DNA of 64,000 nucleotides from contig CM028920.1 in the NCBI GenBank assembly GCA_016801845.1, positions 124,001 through 188,000 of the forward strand, given 5' to 3'. Both the position numbers and the translations under genes were made by a program. The first letter of the stretch is position 1. Every line of letters begins with the position of its first letter. The notes under the pieces were generated by a model that was given only the letters and a program-made list of their open reading frames with translations, searched no databases and was not told where the DNA came from. Positions 10,749 to 25,800 of the stretch are shown piece after piece. The stretch comes from Polydactylus sextarius (taxonomy: Eukaryota > Chordata > Actinopteri > Polynemidae).

Positions 10749-13242
10749 TCAAGGGTCAATCTCCTCAGGGACAATAATGAGCATGATGTCCTCGTTTCCT
10801 CGTCTCACCACTGTTCGCAGCGTGTTTTCCCGCTTTATGGCGGCACTGACATCACTGGCTGAGGTGACTCGCTCACCGTTGATACTGATTATGACATCAC
10901 TCTCCTGCAGACCACCCCTGAAGGCCAAAGATGAATGTAGGTTATTTACATAGAAAAAAAAAATAATGTCTGCTTTAACAGTCTGCTTTTGTGGAGTGTA
11001 AACTGGTTGCAATCTGCAACATTTCCACTAGATGTAACTAAAGCCATACACTTTACGTCCTTTGAGGGTCAAAAAATATGACGCATCACTCCTTCACCTC
11101 CTGTTTTGACGTAAAATGTGCCAAAGAGAAATAAGGATCTGCTGAGCTGTGGCTGGGGGGAGCTTCTCTACCTACCCCTGAGTAGGAGACATTCACAATT
11201 TTGCCTTCACTGCCAGCCTTCAGCCCGGTTTCAAAATTTAAAAAAAAACAAAACAAAAAAAAAAAACAGCAGCTCTAATAACCAAAGTACATTTGCCATA
11301 TTATACCCCCGCCCTGTGTCCCTTCTGTGTTCTACATAAAACCACCAGACAACAAGAAAACAGGCTCTACATACTATTTTATTAGGTGGAATGCTGTGCT
11401 TTACTTACAACAAGCTTTTCATGTGGAAACTGCAAAACTTTCCAAAAAATAAAAACATGACTCAAAAATATAAGACAGTCATCATAACAGAGAACAGACT
11501 ACCATTTCTAGAATGGTAGAAGAATTCCAGCCTTTGCTGGAATGATAGTCAAACTCACTCACTCAGACAATTAATACATAGTCACTTATCCTCAGGTTCA
11601 TCTGCTTGCGAACATACATCTTGTTAATTTGACTGATCTGATAGTGGCAGTTGACACTACATAATGCGGGAATAAGAAGTCATGAGAAAGTCACTCACGT
11701 CTCAGCTGGAGTCCGGCTGATGACCTCAATGACATACGCCCCAGAGGTGACATCTGGGAAGTCTGACTGCCTCTCCTTCAGCTCTTTAGCCAGTCTGAGG
11801 TGACAAAAAGGGAGAAAACAGCCAAAACATGAGCTTTTGTACCAAATGTGTTCTCAACACACCAGTCTGTTTTCAATTAAACATGAAGGCATGATGCATC
11901 GTTTCTAATTTTGAAGTCCAACATGTGAAGCATTTTCTCAGATTCATCTTGACAAAGTAAAGACTAACAAACAACCAAAAAAGAAAAGTCGACACCCTGC
12001 AACTTCAATACATCTGATTATGATGAAGTATGTGGTGTGTTTTGCATAATTCAGTCACATTCAGTGCTTCTTAAATCAGGATTATGTCTAACAAGGTAAT
12101 TAACACATTCCAGATACACGCAGGAAGCTTAAAGTAGAATAACTGAGCTGTTTAATATCACATGCGCATCTTAATCATCTTCCAAGATTTCAGTGTTTTG
12201 AAAGGACCGCCAACCCATTAATTTTCAACACAGTTATGCTGTAAACATGTGACTAATTGTTCACTGTAGTGCATTACTTATTACATCAGCCAATGTTTAC
12301 TGGCATACTGTAGTACAATCCACTGAAGCAAAAAAAGGGCTGCAAGGAAGAAAGATTAATCTATCTATCAAGTCATTGGTTATTAGTAGCATAACATATA
12401 CACTGTTCATGGACCAAACCCCACTGGCAAGGTTAAAGGTTACTAGCTTCCACAAATTGAAGCTGTTGTGGTGACTGGCAGTGTTATGTATTGCAACTAC
12501 ATTGGAGGGTAAGCCTAAGTGTTTCTCTGACTTGTAGGCAATGGATGTGGCCTGACTTGCATTCCTGTTCAAACTGGTCATTTGGAAGCAGATATCTAAA
12601 GCTGAGGTCACTTTTCATTATGATCACCACCCTTATTAAGAATGAAAGTTGAACTAAGAAACACCCATCTCAAGAATCTGAAGAGATGTATCAGCAGCCG
12701 AAAGGTATCTCATAGAAATCCAAATGTGTATTTGACCCTATCATCACACCTTCTAAATTATCTAAACCTAAGGTAAAGAAAATTTGGAACAGAAAACTGA
12801 GCCTAAAATAAGAGTATAGCAGCATCATTTCACACAACTGTGGTGCTACTATACTGTTTGCTATTGTTATTGCTATTTGTGAATGTATGAATCTAATGTC
12901 TGAAAAATGATGAATGATGATCAGAAACATGAACTTACGTTGGAGTGAGACTCATCATTCTAACACCAATGTATTTCTTCTTCGGTGATGCTTTACCTGC
13001 AGAATAAAAAACTGAATATTCACTTCATGGGTCATGTACAGAACAGACACTAATAAAACCCACATGGCTTTTAATATTTTAGCTTAGCAGGATAAAGCAA
13101 ATTCATACTATGCTCTGAAACTGACTATTTTACTAGCTGCTGAAGAAAGCCATGTTTTAATGCTATCACTTCCCAAACTGTTAACTGTAAGGAAGATGAC
13201 AGTTTTTAGATTTCAGTTTTTAGCTGCAGATAGTTTCCAGTA

Positions 13243-13325
<83 letters not shown>

Positions 13326-14452
13326 AATGTTCATGTGTGAAACTTAGTGATACAAGCATCAAGCATGAAGTAGTGATACAAGCATGAAGTTCTGCCTAAT
13401 AATGAAGTGTGTTTCATCCTCTCCCATCGATCCATCAGGTGACTGATGACATTAAAGAGGTTAAAAGAAATATTTAAAAACTAAATATGTCAGTAGCCAA
13501 CTCAACGTAGCTGTCTCTGTCTCGTGATAAAATGGAAGAAAATGTGAGCCTGTTCAAACCTTTGGCCTGTCTGTCATGCGACTCTGCCAAGAACTGTCTG
13601 ATCTTGTCTGAAGGAATGGCAAAGGAGATTCCTGCTGTGACCTTCAGTGTGTTAATGCCAATCACCTCTCCATCCTGTAAAACATACACACACGTGAATT
13701 GCCGTAATGTAAAAATCTAATTTCCATTTCCATTGTTCTCCATTAGGTAGAACAATGGTAACAAATGCATAATCACTCTCAGCTCTCTGCCAGTCGTCAC
13801 CTAAGCTTACTAAGTACTTTGTAGGCCTTGGTGTTTATTTATATATGATTACATATACCCCTTTTGTGCAACATATGCATGTGGTTCTAGTAAACAAGCT
13901 TAGTTTCTGCATTGTGTGTTTCTGTTTCACAGGTAGTGAGTGACAACAATTAAAACAACAGGACATTCAGCACAAAATTTACACTGTCATATATTTCACT
14001 CTGGGAAAATCTCCTGAACCAGTTTTTTGACTTCACTTACCAGATTGACTAGTGGCCCTCCCGAATTGCCATACTGCAGAAAAACAAATAAAGACAAATA
14101 AGAAAACACAAAACATTGCAGAAATAGAACATAGTGAAACAGTTTTTCTAGAATCACTTTCCTGATGTGAGACTTTGATTGGCTTACGTTGATGATGGCA
14201 TCCGTCTGAATGTAGTCCATGTCAGAGTTGCGAAGGCCCAGCTCCTTGCCTCCCCTTTGGGTGGTGCTAACGATGCCAGTGGTGACTGTGTTCTGCAGAG
14301 AGAATGGACTGCCAATGGCAACCACAAACTCTCCAGGCCGCAGGTCTGCTGAGCGGCCAAGTAGCAGCACAGGCAACTTCATCTGCTCCAAGAAGGGGAG
14401 TGAAGACACAACCACTTTAAAATACAGTTGCTGCTTATTGGACAACAAAATA

Positions 14453-14501
<49 letters not shown>

Positions 14502-14560
14502 CCCGCAAGCACCCTGCGCTTCTGCGTGGATGCTAGGGCCTGTAAACCCCACTTGTGGGT

Positions 14561-14609
<49 letters not shown>

Positions 14610-14689
14610 CTTAGCTTCCATGTGGGCATGCTCCGCAGAGGCGCGAACTTGAGAGCTCGTAAACTCGTAAACTCTACTTGCGGTTGCAA

Positions 14690-14766
<77 letters not shown>

Positions 14767-15917
14767 TGTATGTATATATATATATATACTATAATATATA
14801 ATTGAAACCGCAAGTAGAGTTTACGAGTTTAAACCGAGCATCAGAATGGGGAAAAAAGGTGATTTAAGTGACTTTGAATGTGGCATGGTTGTTGGTGCCA
14901 GACGGGCTGGTCTGAGTATTTCAGAAACTGCTGATCTACTGGGATTTTCACGCACAACCATCTCTAGGGTTTACAGAGAATTGGCCGAAAAAGAGAAAAT
15001 ATCCAGTGAGTGGCAGTTTTGTGGGCGAAAATGCCTTGTTGATGCCAGAGGTCAGAGGAGAAATGCCAGACTGGTTCGAGCTGATAGAAAGGCAACAGTA
15101 ACTCAAATAACTACTTGTTACAACCAAGGTATGCAGAAGAGCATCTCTGAACGCACAACACATCGAACCTTGAGGCAAATGGGCTACAGCAGCAGAAGAC
15201 CACACCGGGTGCCACTCCTGTCAGCTAAGAACAGGAAACTGAGGCTACAATTCGCACAGGTTCACCGAAATTGGACAATAGAAGATTGGAAAACATTGCC
15301 TGGTCTGATGAGTCTCGATTTCTGCTGCAACATTCAGATGGTAGGGTCAGAATTTGGCCTCAGCAACATTAAAGCATGGATCCATCCTGCCTTGTATCAA
15401 TGGTTCAGGCTGGTGGTGGTGGTGGTGGTGTAATGGTGTGGGGAATATTTTCTTGGCACTCTTTGGGCCCCTTAGTACCAATTGAGCATTGTGGCAACAC
15501 CACAGCCTACCTGAGTTTTGTTGCTGACCATGTCCATCCCTTTATGACAACAGTGTACCCATCTTCTGATGGCTACTTCCAGCAGGATAATGCACCATGT
15601 CATAAAGCTTGAATCATCTCAGACTGGTTTCTTGAACATGACGAGTTCACTGTACTTAAATGGCCTCCACAGTCACCAGATTTCGATCCAATAGAGCACC
15701 TTTGGGATGTGTTGAAACGGGAAATTCGCATCATGGATGTGCAGCCGACAAATCTGCAGCAACTGCGTGATGCTATCATGTCAATATGGACCAAACTCTC
15801 TGAGGAATGTTTTCAGTACCTTGTTGAATCTGTGCCACGAAGGATTAAGGCAGTTCTGAAGGCAAAAGGGGGTCCAACCCAGTACTAGCAAGGTGTACCA
15901 AATAAAGTGGCCAGTGA

Positions 15918-15965
<48 letters not shown>

Positions 15966-16778
15966 CAACTACTTGCAAACATTAAACATTTAGTCTCTAT
16001 TGTCTCTTCCTCCCTCCCCTGTCCTCCTCCCCTCCCTTTCCTCTGTCTCTTCTCTTCTCTTCTCTCTTTCTCCTTTCTCTGTTTTCATTTCACCCCAGCC
16101 GGTCGAGGCAGATCAGACCGTCCACTCTGAGTCTGGTTCTGATGGAGGTTTCTTCCTGTTAAAAGGTAGTTTTTCCTCCATTGTCACCAAGTGCTTGCTC
16201 ATTGTGGAAATGTTGGTTTCTCTATGTAAAGAGACTTGAGATAAATGTTTTTATGATCTGGCACTATATAAATAAAACTGAATTGAATTGAATTGAATAT
16301 ATTTGTCGTTGCAAGTTGTTACATCATGCTGTCATGTTAACTAAATTGTGACATATATAATTAATAATAAAAATAAAATGAACACATAAAATTAAATATC
16401 CTTAATCCAGGTTTTTTCAACCAACAACATAACATTTAGCTTAACTGGATGGCCTCATTCTCAGATCAAATTTTAACCTAAAGAAGGACTTCACACACTA
16501 TACTCGATATTTACAAAACTGAAAAGTAGTCTTATTTTTGGAGTCTTATGCTTTATGTAGGGGTCTGTCAGACACAGGTCATTTGTCTCCAGTTTGTCAC
16601 ATGCAAAGGACGTGGTCACTCACTGTGTTTTGCTGCTGCTCCTTCAAGGTCTTACTGGTCTCTGACTTTAGGATGCCTTCAGTGTAAGATACTGAAACCC
16701 AACACTACTCTGTGAACCTATGGCCTAGGTCATTTACATATTGCCACAGTGATTTGTTGTTTACTGAGGACTGAGGGG

Positions 16779-16821
<43 letters not shown>

Positions 16822-19800
16822 TGCAGACATAAACACAGACATGAGGAAGGATCTGATATTGTGTGTTTTATAACATAAAAATGATAAAAGTCTATAACCT
16901 GTAAAGTTTCAAACAAATCCTAAAATGCACCACATTACTAAATATCACAAATGCTCTTAGCAGTTCAATTCTACCCACTCAAACCATTCAAAGCAATTTA
17001 TTATTCTTTCTTTCTGTAGCCAGTAGTCGGCGCTATGTCAGATGGGCATATTAGCAGTGTGGATATCATCGTAATCATATTATCCAATATCATGTGAAGT
17101 TTCAGACATGTCATTTGTTGTATTGTGATGTTTTGAGACATTTCCTGCTATCTGGCGAGCTAGAAAAAAGTAATCGTGCCAATTCCTTTGGCACATGTCA
17201 TCGGCACTGTCCTGCCATCATGTATGCCAAATTTGAGACGAATCTGATGATCTGTTTTAGAGAAACTGATCATGTGATCAAACGCAAACAAACGCCAATA
17301 TCTTACTTCCTGTAGGGTGTAGCTAGGGTCTATTTCAAATGTCATTCATAGCACTTTGAACTTTTGTCACAGTTAAAAAGCTACTAAATTTCAAGGTGGC
17401 GCCATTTCGACATAGAGCAAAAATTCAAAAATCCCCACACAAATGATCATCAGCAACATCTTGACATCACGTACCCCAAGTTTGACGGCAATTGGACAAA
17501 CTGTCTAGGACCAGTATGTTAAATTCCATAAACATCAACCCGCAAACAAACGCTAACAGCTATCTTTCTGTTAGGCGTGGAAACAGACATTCGAAAGTTG
17601 TCCATCTTGATGAGCTCTACACACATACCAACTTTGGTGTGTCTGCCTCAAACTATGTGCCAACCACAAGCCTTTGTTTAAAAATTACAAAAGGGGGTGC
17701 TCTAGAGCCCCTGAGCCACGCCCGGACTCCAAAGTTGGTCAGAACGTGCTTTGCGGCAGCTCTGGTGAGTCCTCACACCGAGGTGCTTGGGCCCTAATAA
17801 TAATAGGAATCTGAGCAGAAGCAATAGGGTCCTCGCACTGAGGTGCTCGGGCCCTAACAATAATAATAAGAATCTGAGCAGAAGCAATAGGGTCCTTGCA
17901 CCGAGGTGCTCGGGCCCTTAATATGTCTCTCTCTCTCCTAAACACACACACACACAAACACACAGTGCATACAGGCTGCTGTATAATACAGAAATCAACT
18001 TTGAGTCTGGATGAGTTTTCCATGGAACTTCAGCCTTACATATTTGGGTCTAAGTCATAGATGGATGCACGGATGGATGAATGGACGGATAGACTTTATT
18101 AATCCTAAATTAATTAAGAAAATTAAGATATCCAGTCGCTTATACACGATACACAAGATATTACAGTATATTATATAAAATAAAAATATAAAATCACCAA
18201 CCACCATATAAAATTATTTTTTATATTTTTTTAAACAATAAAAATCATCTGTATTTAGTTGAGAAAATGGAATGAAAGGCTCAAAGATGAGGGTAACAAG
18301 TGAAGGAACCAGCATGAATAAGTCTCTCTCTCTCACACACACACACGCAGTGCATACAGTCATAATACAGAAGTCAGCTTTGAGTCGTCACAAAGATATT
18401 ATATTATAAAAATCACCAACCACACCAAGACACCAAGACAAAAATTTAAATATAAAACTATTTTTATATTTTGCATTTTTTTATATTTTGTAATTATTAT
18501 TACGGGGCAAAAAATTACTATTAGCACAAAAGAAAAAAGTACCAAATATGACAGAGATTGAGAAGAATCTGTCAGAGGAACAGGAATAAATTTTTGCACA
18601 CAACTGCTTGTAGAAGGCTATCTGCCTGCAAAAGTAAGCTGAGGTATGCAAATTTTGGGGGTGTATCGAAAGTGATGATGATGAGTGGCACAAGCATTTG
18701 ATGATATATCAAAGCTTGTGCCAGAATTACTCATTTTACTGTGGCCATTTCTAGTTTTAGTATCTACATGTAGAGGTGGTGGAAATGCTGTATGAGGTTC
18801 TGGAATTGACTGTTCGACACACCAAATTGTCTTTATCCAACAACACCTAGGTAAACACGGTTCTGCATTCTTTGACACCTTTAAATAAAGGTAAGTTCTT
18901 TCTCCTGATGTTTTCACATTTCTGAAATACATAATACAAAATAAATGTACAGTGCCTATAAAAAGTATTTACACACTTAGATGTTTTACCCTATTATTGC
19001 CTTTATAAATCAATCATGTTCAACAAAATTTGGCTTTTTTACCAAAAAAAAAAGACAAAAAATCCTTTTTAATGTCAAAATGAAAACTGAATTCTACAAA
19101 GTAATGATAATTAAAAAATATGTAACATAAAATAAGTGAATGCATAAATATTCACCCCCTTTAAAGTTACTTGCCTAATTTAACAGAGGTCAAGCCAATT
19201 GGTGCTAGTAGTCTCACCATTAGTGGAATGGAGATCACCTGAGTGTGGTGACTGTGTCTCAAGTGATTGTAGTATAAAGACACCTGCGTCTGGCTAGTCC
19301 ATTCACTGGTTAATCAGTAATCCTAGCTACCATTACAGCATGACAGCAAAGGAAGACTTTAAGCAAATCAGAGAAAACAGTTATTGACAAGTATAAGTCA
19401 GGGGATGGATACAAAACAATTTCTATGGCACTGAACATACCCTGGAGTTCAGTTAAATCCATCATCAAGAAATGGAAGGAACATGACACATGTAAATCTG
19501 CCAAGATCAGGCCGTCCTCACAAACTGATGCCACCAGGACATCTATAACTACTCTGAAGGAGTTACAAGCTTCAGCAGCTGAGATGGGAGAGACTCTACA
19601 TACAAATGGAGCTTAGCGTTAGTTCTGGCAGGACATGGAAGTCAACGCTAATGATAGCTCAGCTGAGCTTAGGCCAGCCCACATCAGCTGACAGCTCAGA
19701 TAATTACTCACTTTGCTTTTGAGTGGCGAAAACCCAATAGAGCACCTTATTTAAATAAGTCAAGCTTGCCTGCAATTCCTCCTCCTTGCCAGCCTTCACA

Positions 19801-22800
19801 ACCCACCTCCACCCCAGCTCCTCCTATTACATCCTAATCATTGTTAACAAAATGTATTGGAGTTCATATGTGTTAGTATTCATATGGAACTGAAGATTCA
19901 TCAAGCATCAAATAAGTCTGTTTCCATTTCACCCCAATCAGTCAAGGCAGGTGACTGTCCACCCTAAGAATCCCTGGTTCTGCTGGAGGTTTCTTCCTCT
20001 CTACCATCGCCAAGTTCTTGCTCACTGTGGAAATTGTTGGTTTTCTGTCATTTATAACATAAGCACCCTAAGACATGTTTGTATGACCTGGCATATACAT
20101 GACTTGACTTCGCTGTCACATCTAAATCCTACAGTAGCTGGCAACATGACTGTAATCTGCCAGAGATTGTCTTGCATAGGTACACGTACACCTGGAGGAA
20201 TCAGCAATCTGACTGCTGTTCCATTGTAAAAAAAAAAAAAAAACAAACAAAGAAAAAAACAAACAAACTGATAGTTGGTAGTGCATTTACGTCCGCAGCA
20301 TCTGCCATTATCATGTGTTATTTTACTCTGCTGTGTTCTGTTCCATCCCCTGCACTTGTGCTGCTCCCTCTGCTATGGCTGCTCCACGATGGTTTGTGGG
20401 AGGTGGAGAAAACGCACCCCGCTCACTCAGGCTTCTGGGATGGCTCCCAGAGAGGAGGGACCCCTCTGCCCTCTGTTTATGTGTTCCATGATGGCTCATA
20501 AAAGGGCAGGGAAACCGCACACTGTCCCAGGCTCCTACGCAGGTGCGTGGGAGGTGCAGGAGCCACAGAACACAGCCATGCTGCCAAAAGTAAGTGTCCC
20601 AATAAATTGTACCTAGCATGCAATAAAAGTATTTTTGACTAAAGTGTTTTTGACAGAACAACTATTGCCCGGGTTCTTCACCAGCCAAAGCTTTATGGGA
20701 GAGTGGCAGTGAGAAAGCCACTGTTGAAGAAAACTCATATTAAGTCTCAACTAGAGTTTGCCAAAAGGCATGTTGGAGACTCCACGGTCAAGTGGAAGAA
20801 CATTCTTTGGTCTGATGAGACCAAAATGGAGCTTTTTTGCCATCAGACAAGATGCTATGTTTGGTAGACATCAAACACTGCACATCACCACAAACACCCC
20901 ATTGTGAAGCATGGTGGTGGCAGCATCATGCTGTGGGGATGCTTCTCTGCTGCAGGCCCTGGAAGGCTTGTAAAGGTAGAAGGTAAAATGAATGTAGCAA
21001 AATATAGGGAAATCCTGAAGGACAATCTGATTCCATCTGCTAAAGAACTACAGCTTGGGAGAAGATTTATTTTCCAGATAGACAAATGATGACCCAAAGC
21101 ATATAGCTAAAGTCACACAGAAATGGTTTGAAGACAACAAGGTGTATGTTGGCCAAGTCAAAGCCCATACCTCAATCTGATAGAGAATTTGTGGCTGGAC
21201 TTGAAAAGTCTGTTCACACATGATCCCCACACAACCTGACAGAGCTTGAACAGTTTTGCAAGGAAGAATGGAGTAAAATTGCAGTGTCAAGATGTGCAAG
21301 CAAGACCTATCCACACAGACTCCATGCTGTGATTGCAGCCAAACGTGCATCCACTAAATGATGACTTAAAAATTGTGAGACTACTAGCACCAATTGGCTG
21401 GACCTCTGTTAAATTAGGTCAGTCACTTTAAAGGGGGTGAATATTTATGCATTCACTTATTTTATGTTACATATTTTTATCTAACTGTCATTACCTTGTA
21501 ATTCAGTTTTCAATTTGACATTAAAGAGGATTTTTTTGTCATTTTTTGGTCAAAAAAGTGAAAGTATGTTGAATATGATCAATCTATCAAAGCAATAAAC
21601 TACATGTACGTGTCATCGTACATGTAGGACATCTCCAGGTAAACGTCCTTGCATGTTTGGCACAAGCCTCCTTCAAACAGCGGATGAAAGGTTGCTACTC
21701 TCATCTTTCCACAAGAGAGACAGAACTCTTCTATACAACTTTTATTCTTCAGGACTTCATTCATCCATGCATTCATAAATGTCCTACTATTGTTTGTCAC
21801 ATTGCAAATAACCATTCCTTCCAATGAGGTTAGAGTAACAATAAGAAGTTATCTTTAATCACAAATGTTATTGTCATGATATTCAAGTGCCATGTTGAAT
21901 ATAAAAATGTTGTAAAAATTAAATGTACTCAATATTAACTTGTAGGATTACATAATTAGGTCATGGTGAATAAAAAAGAGGATAGTGCTGGAGACATCTC
22001 CCAGCTTACACAAACATAATGAATCAGAAATTTTGCACCAACAGAAACAAAGAAACCTTATCACACCTAGTGGTTGAAGACATGCTGCTCAGGGTGAAAA
22101 GACACCATTATCAGCAGTTTTAGCTCAGTTTTTTCCTAGTTCTCTTAGGGCATGTCCACACGGCAACGTTTTTTAGGTTGAAACGGTAAAGTATTTTATC
22201 ATTTCAGCCTTTCATCCACATAGCTCCGGTGTTCTGGGTGACCTGAAATAGTATTTTCTGAAAATGGGTTCCAGAGTGGGAAAATCTCACAATGCCGCCC
22301 TCATGTTGATGTGTAGACAGGCAAAGCAGCACTTTCTGATGATGACGTCACAACCCCACATAACCAGGAGAAGCAGTAGCAAGAACCCGCAGGTAACAAC
22401 AACAATCCTGGATAACAGAGCTGTTTGTTTTAAAGGCACTGCTAAATTTATTAGCACTATTATGACAAAACCTTGTAATTCAGTATCAATGAGACAACCA
22501 CCGAAGATGCATAAACAATTCATATATAAAAAATACTGTATAGCTGCAAATAACAGCCTAGGTGTTTATGTTCCCAAATGACTCAGCAGACCCTACATTT
22601 AGTTGGGACAGCGTCGATATGAGACAGGAGTTTAATTTTTCAGGCAAAGTACCGAAGTACCGTGGCGCTCCAATATTGTTACGGTTGTAAGTCTTTCATT
22701 GTCAGTTATCAATGGAAACTTGTAGTCTATGGCCAGATTCACATCGCACAGCGCAGGTCAAGAAGGACTATTGCATCCTGCGGCTCTGCCTGTGTTTGTT

Positions 22801-25800
22801 TACAGTGCCACCTATAGGTGTGGCATAAGTATTACACATATTACATTTCCTGAAACAATACACATGTGGATGCGAAACTTTTCGAATCCGCAAAAAAAAA
22901 AAAAAATTAAATAAAATACCTCCAACAATGTCGTGCAGATGTGGCCTTAGTCTTTCTAGTTCTTCGCAGGTTCATCTTTGTTTTTTAGTCCTTAGTCTTC
23001 TTCTATCTTCTTGACATTCTTCTTTTTCGTAAATTTATTTTTTGCTCTTGTAACTAACATTGAAATGCAACTCATTTTCTTATTTTCACCAGCCAACATT
23101 ATTTTTGATCATGTTTTTATAATTCTATATTAGAGTTTTTGTGTTGTTTGGCCAAACATTCAGATTCTTCACTACAATTGAGAAACATCCAGGGCTGTAA
23201 TCTCCCAGTCAACTGGTCGATTTATTGGTTGATATGTTCTGGTTTGACCAAAATTCTGATTCGTCAATGATTTTTTGCCATGTTAATTTCATAGAATTTC
23301 AGTATGAATGCGCCACAGACCAGCATGTTTCAAGGGCTGGTTGATTAGGAAACCAACTCTTGCATTGATTGGACCAGTCCATTGTCAATCGGGTCGCTGA
23401 TCTACAGGTTTTATGGGCCAGTCAGACGATATATAAATTTAAAAATGTCGGGACTGTCAGAACATATGGGCTGTATGGAGGCCAACAGCCATAGACCCAT
23501 CCGCCCCTGAATACGGCATATCACCTAAAAACAGTAAGCTAACTTGTCTGCATTAATTTGCTCTGTGTGTTTTGAGTATATGAACATAGCACAATTTGAT
23601 ATATTTCAATGTTTTGAATAATGCGCAGGCGCACCGCCCGCAACAATGGCAGCATCCCTCAGATTCACCTCGACCATGCTGGATGTTGAGCCTCTATCAT
23701 CCAAACGCAAAAGTGACATAGTCAATTTGTGTCTTGCCCATTAAGCTGAGCTCTGATGTTCAGTCTCGCTCTGTCTAAATATTCCTCAACAGTTCTTGTC
23801 CTGATATCACTAGTTGTTTATTTTAGGAGATCATACATGCTGCAAAATGCTGTCAGAGCCGACAGACTTGAGTGTATAACTAATTTCATTTCACCCCCCT
23901 TGTCTTTTCTCAGTCAATGAGATAATTGAAATCTGTGTTCATTTTTGTACCTTAGTGAACTAGGAAGTCATGGAGGCACTACATGATAAGGAGCAACTGC
24001 ACTGACATATAAATAAGTTTAGTTGAGCTCTGTTTTACTAGATATGCCAAGATATACCAGATATGCCTAGTTTTCTACTCACTTAAAATAAACTTTGGAA
24101 GAAGGTGGTCGGTCATTCAGAAACAGAGCAGTACAACGTCTGGAGGATCTCACTGTAGCTTGGACACAGGAAGAAACTGTTCATTGTGTTATGTGATCCA
24201 GAGTCTTGATTTGAATGCAGGAAGCAGAATGCTTTTATACAGGAGAATCTACAGGAGTAATGCAGCTGTGATGAAAAGTATTTCACGTTTTCCTCCTTTA
24301 CCATGTGTTGGTAATATGTGTATCTAACAAAGTCTCAGTAATACATCTATAATCCTTCAGTAAACAAATGTCAGCTGGTGTAACTTTAATGTGCTGGTAA
24401 AGTTGGCGCGCTTGGTAAGGATTTTACTGTGTCACACCCACCACTTTCATCAACAGCACACTACGCTGAGCATGACAAGCATGTATTTGTCTGTCAGTGA
24501 GCATGTGTGCATCTTGTTTACCTGCTGGTGACAAACACATTTTGCTCATTGCCTCTGTTAAGTGACAACCCTGAAAATTCTGATCCACATTTGGTGTGGT
24601 TTAGTTAGGGAGGGTAAAGAGTGAAAATGAACATGTGACAGATGTAAGTTTGTTTTACATGTTATGGCAGTAGAGTGAAGACTGATAGATCAAACTGAAA
24701 GCCTCTGTGTTTTTCTGACTTTCAATGCTGTGCACGAAAAAGAATGTCTGAAACCACTGGTATGCTCAACACATCTGGACACGAACAGGCAGCCTGGCTT
24801 ATGCACTGATATCAAAGTGTGTGCGAAACTGACGGCCTAGATGAGTCATGGCTTATGACAAAGGAAAAGAGAATGTGGGGCCTAGAACAGGAGCCAAAGT
24901 TTGAGATTAATATTTGCGTCAATCACAGCCTCACTGTTCCATTCTGAACACTCACATGCAGGTCCATAAAATGAAATCATGTTTAAAATATGCTGATCCA
25001 CATACACAGCCAGTTCCCTCAGTGGGCAGCCTCTCCCTCTCTAAATAAATAATAATACTGTAATAATAATAAAAACAATCAGTATGTTCCCACTCTTGTA
25101 AGAGTTACAGTAAAAGTACTTACTGTCTGACACATACTTATCCAGAGTTTGCTGACGTAGGACCAGATTACAATCTTTATTCCTCTGCAGTGTTTAGAGT
25201 GTTTGTGTGCCCTCCTTTAATAAAACCTACTCCGATATCGGTAGTATGACCTTATCTAACATGAACATCTGAACATGCAGCTACATGTTGAGAGCTCCGT
25301 CTACATCTAAAAGCAGTTTAACACAGGTCTGTACTATGTAGACACAACCACTATTAAAATTACAGAGATTATGTAAAGGGGACAAAAGAATGACTCTTAG
25401 TTTAGCTCTGCTTCCATCAATTCACTGACTCTTCAAGATTCAAGACTCTTTAAAAACCAAAACCTGCTAAAAATAAAAATATTATATCACAGTTATTTGA
25501 GCTAAAGCTGAGCTTAAAGTTAAAAGTTTGGGATGACTGTGAATGATGACTCCTTTTACCTGTATATCGCCTGCCCCAAAATTTCCTTTCAGGTAGGATT
25601 TTTGTATAGCTGGCATTAGCAGGTCTGAATCTGCCATTCTTCCATTCTTTTAATCTTCCATTATTTTGTGGAAAACCTCCTTTCTGAACAGAAAAACTCA
25701 TTCCCACCAAAACAAAATGCTGTGAGAAAGTGAAAAACAGCAAATGAACCCACATGAAAAACATTCCTTCTGTCTCCCAACCTGCACCTCGACTTTCATT

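Noticed and set aside
14379..14813. 144-codon minus-strand frame upstream of htra1 exon 5
   Set aside because: Made of (TA)n-derived Tyr/Ile with GC-rich repeat units; it overlaps the real exon only by chance.
17769..17919. Regularly spaced repeats that could be mistaken for a CRISPR-like array
   Set aside because: Units are contiguous tandem copies without unique spacers, and the genome is a vertebrate.
20172..20661. Three frames over 100 codons in the insertion inside Tc1 copy C
   Set aside because: They overlap on both strands, have no recognisable motif, and begin in a poly(A)-like run.
21600..21824. Calling the ADD fragment an htra1 alternative exon
   Set aside because: No clear donor or acceptor in phase with htra1 exons 4 and 5 could be confirmed by eye; kept as a pseudogene with a finding.
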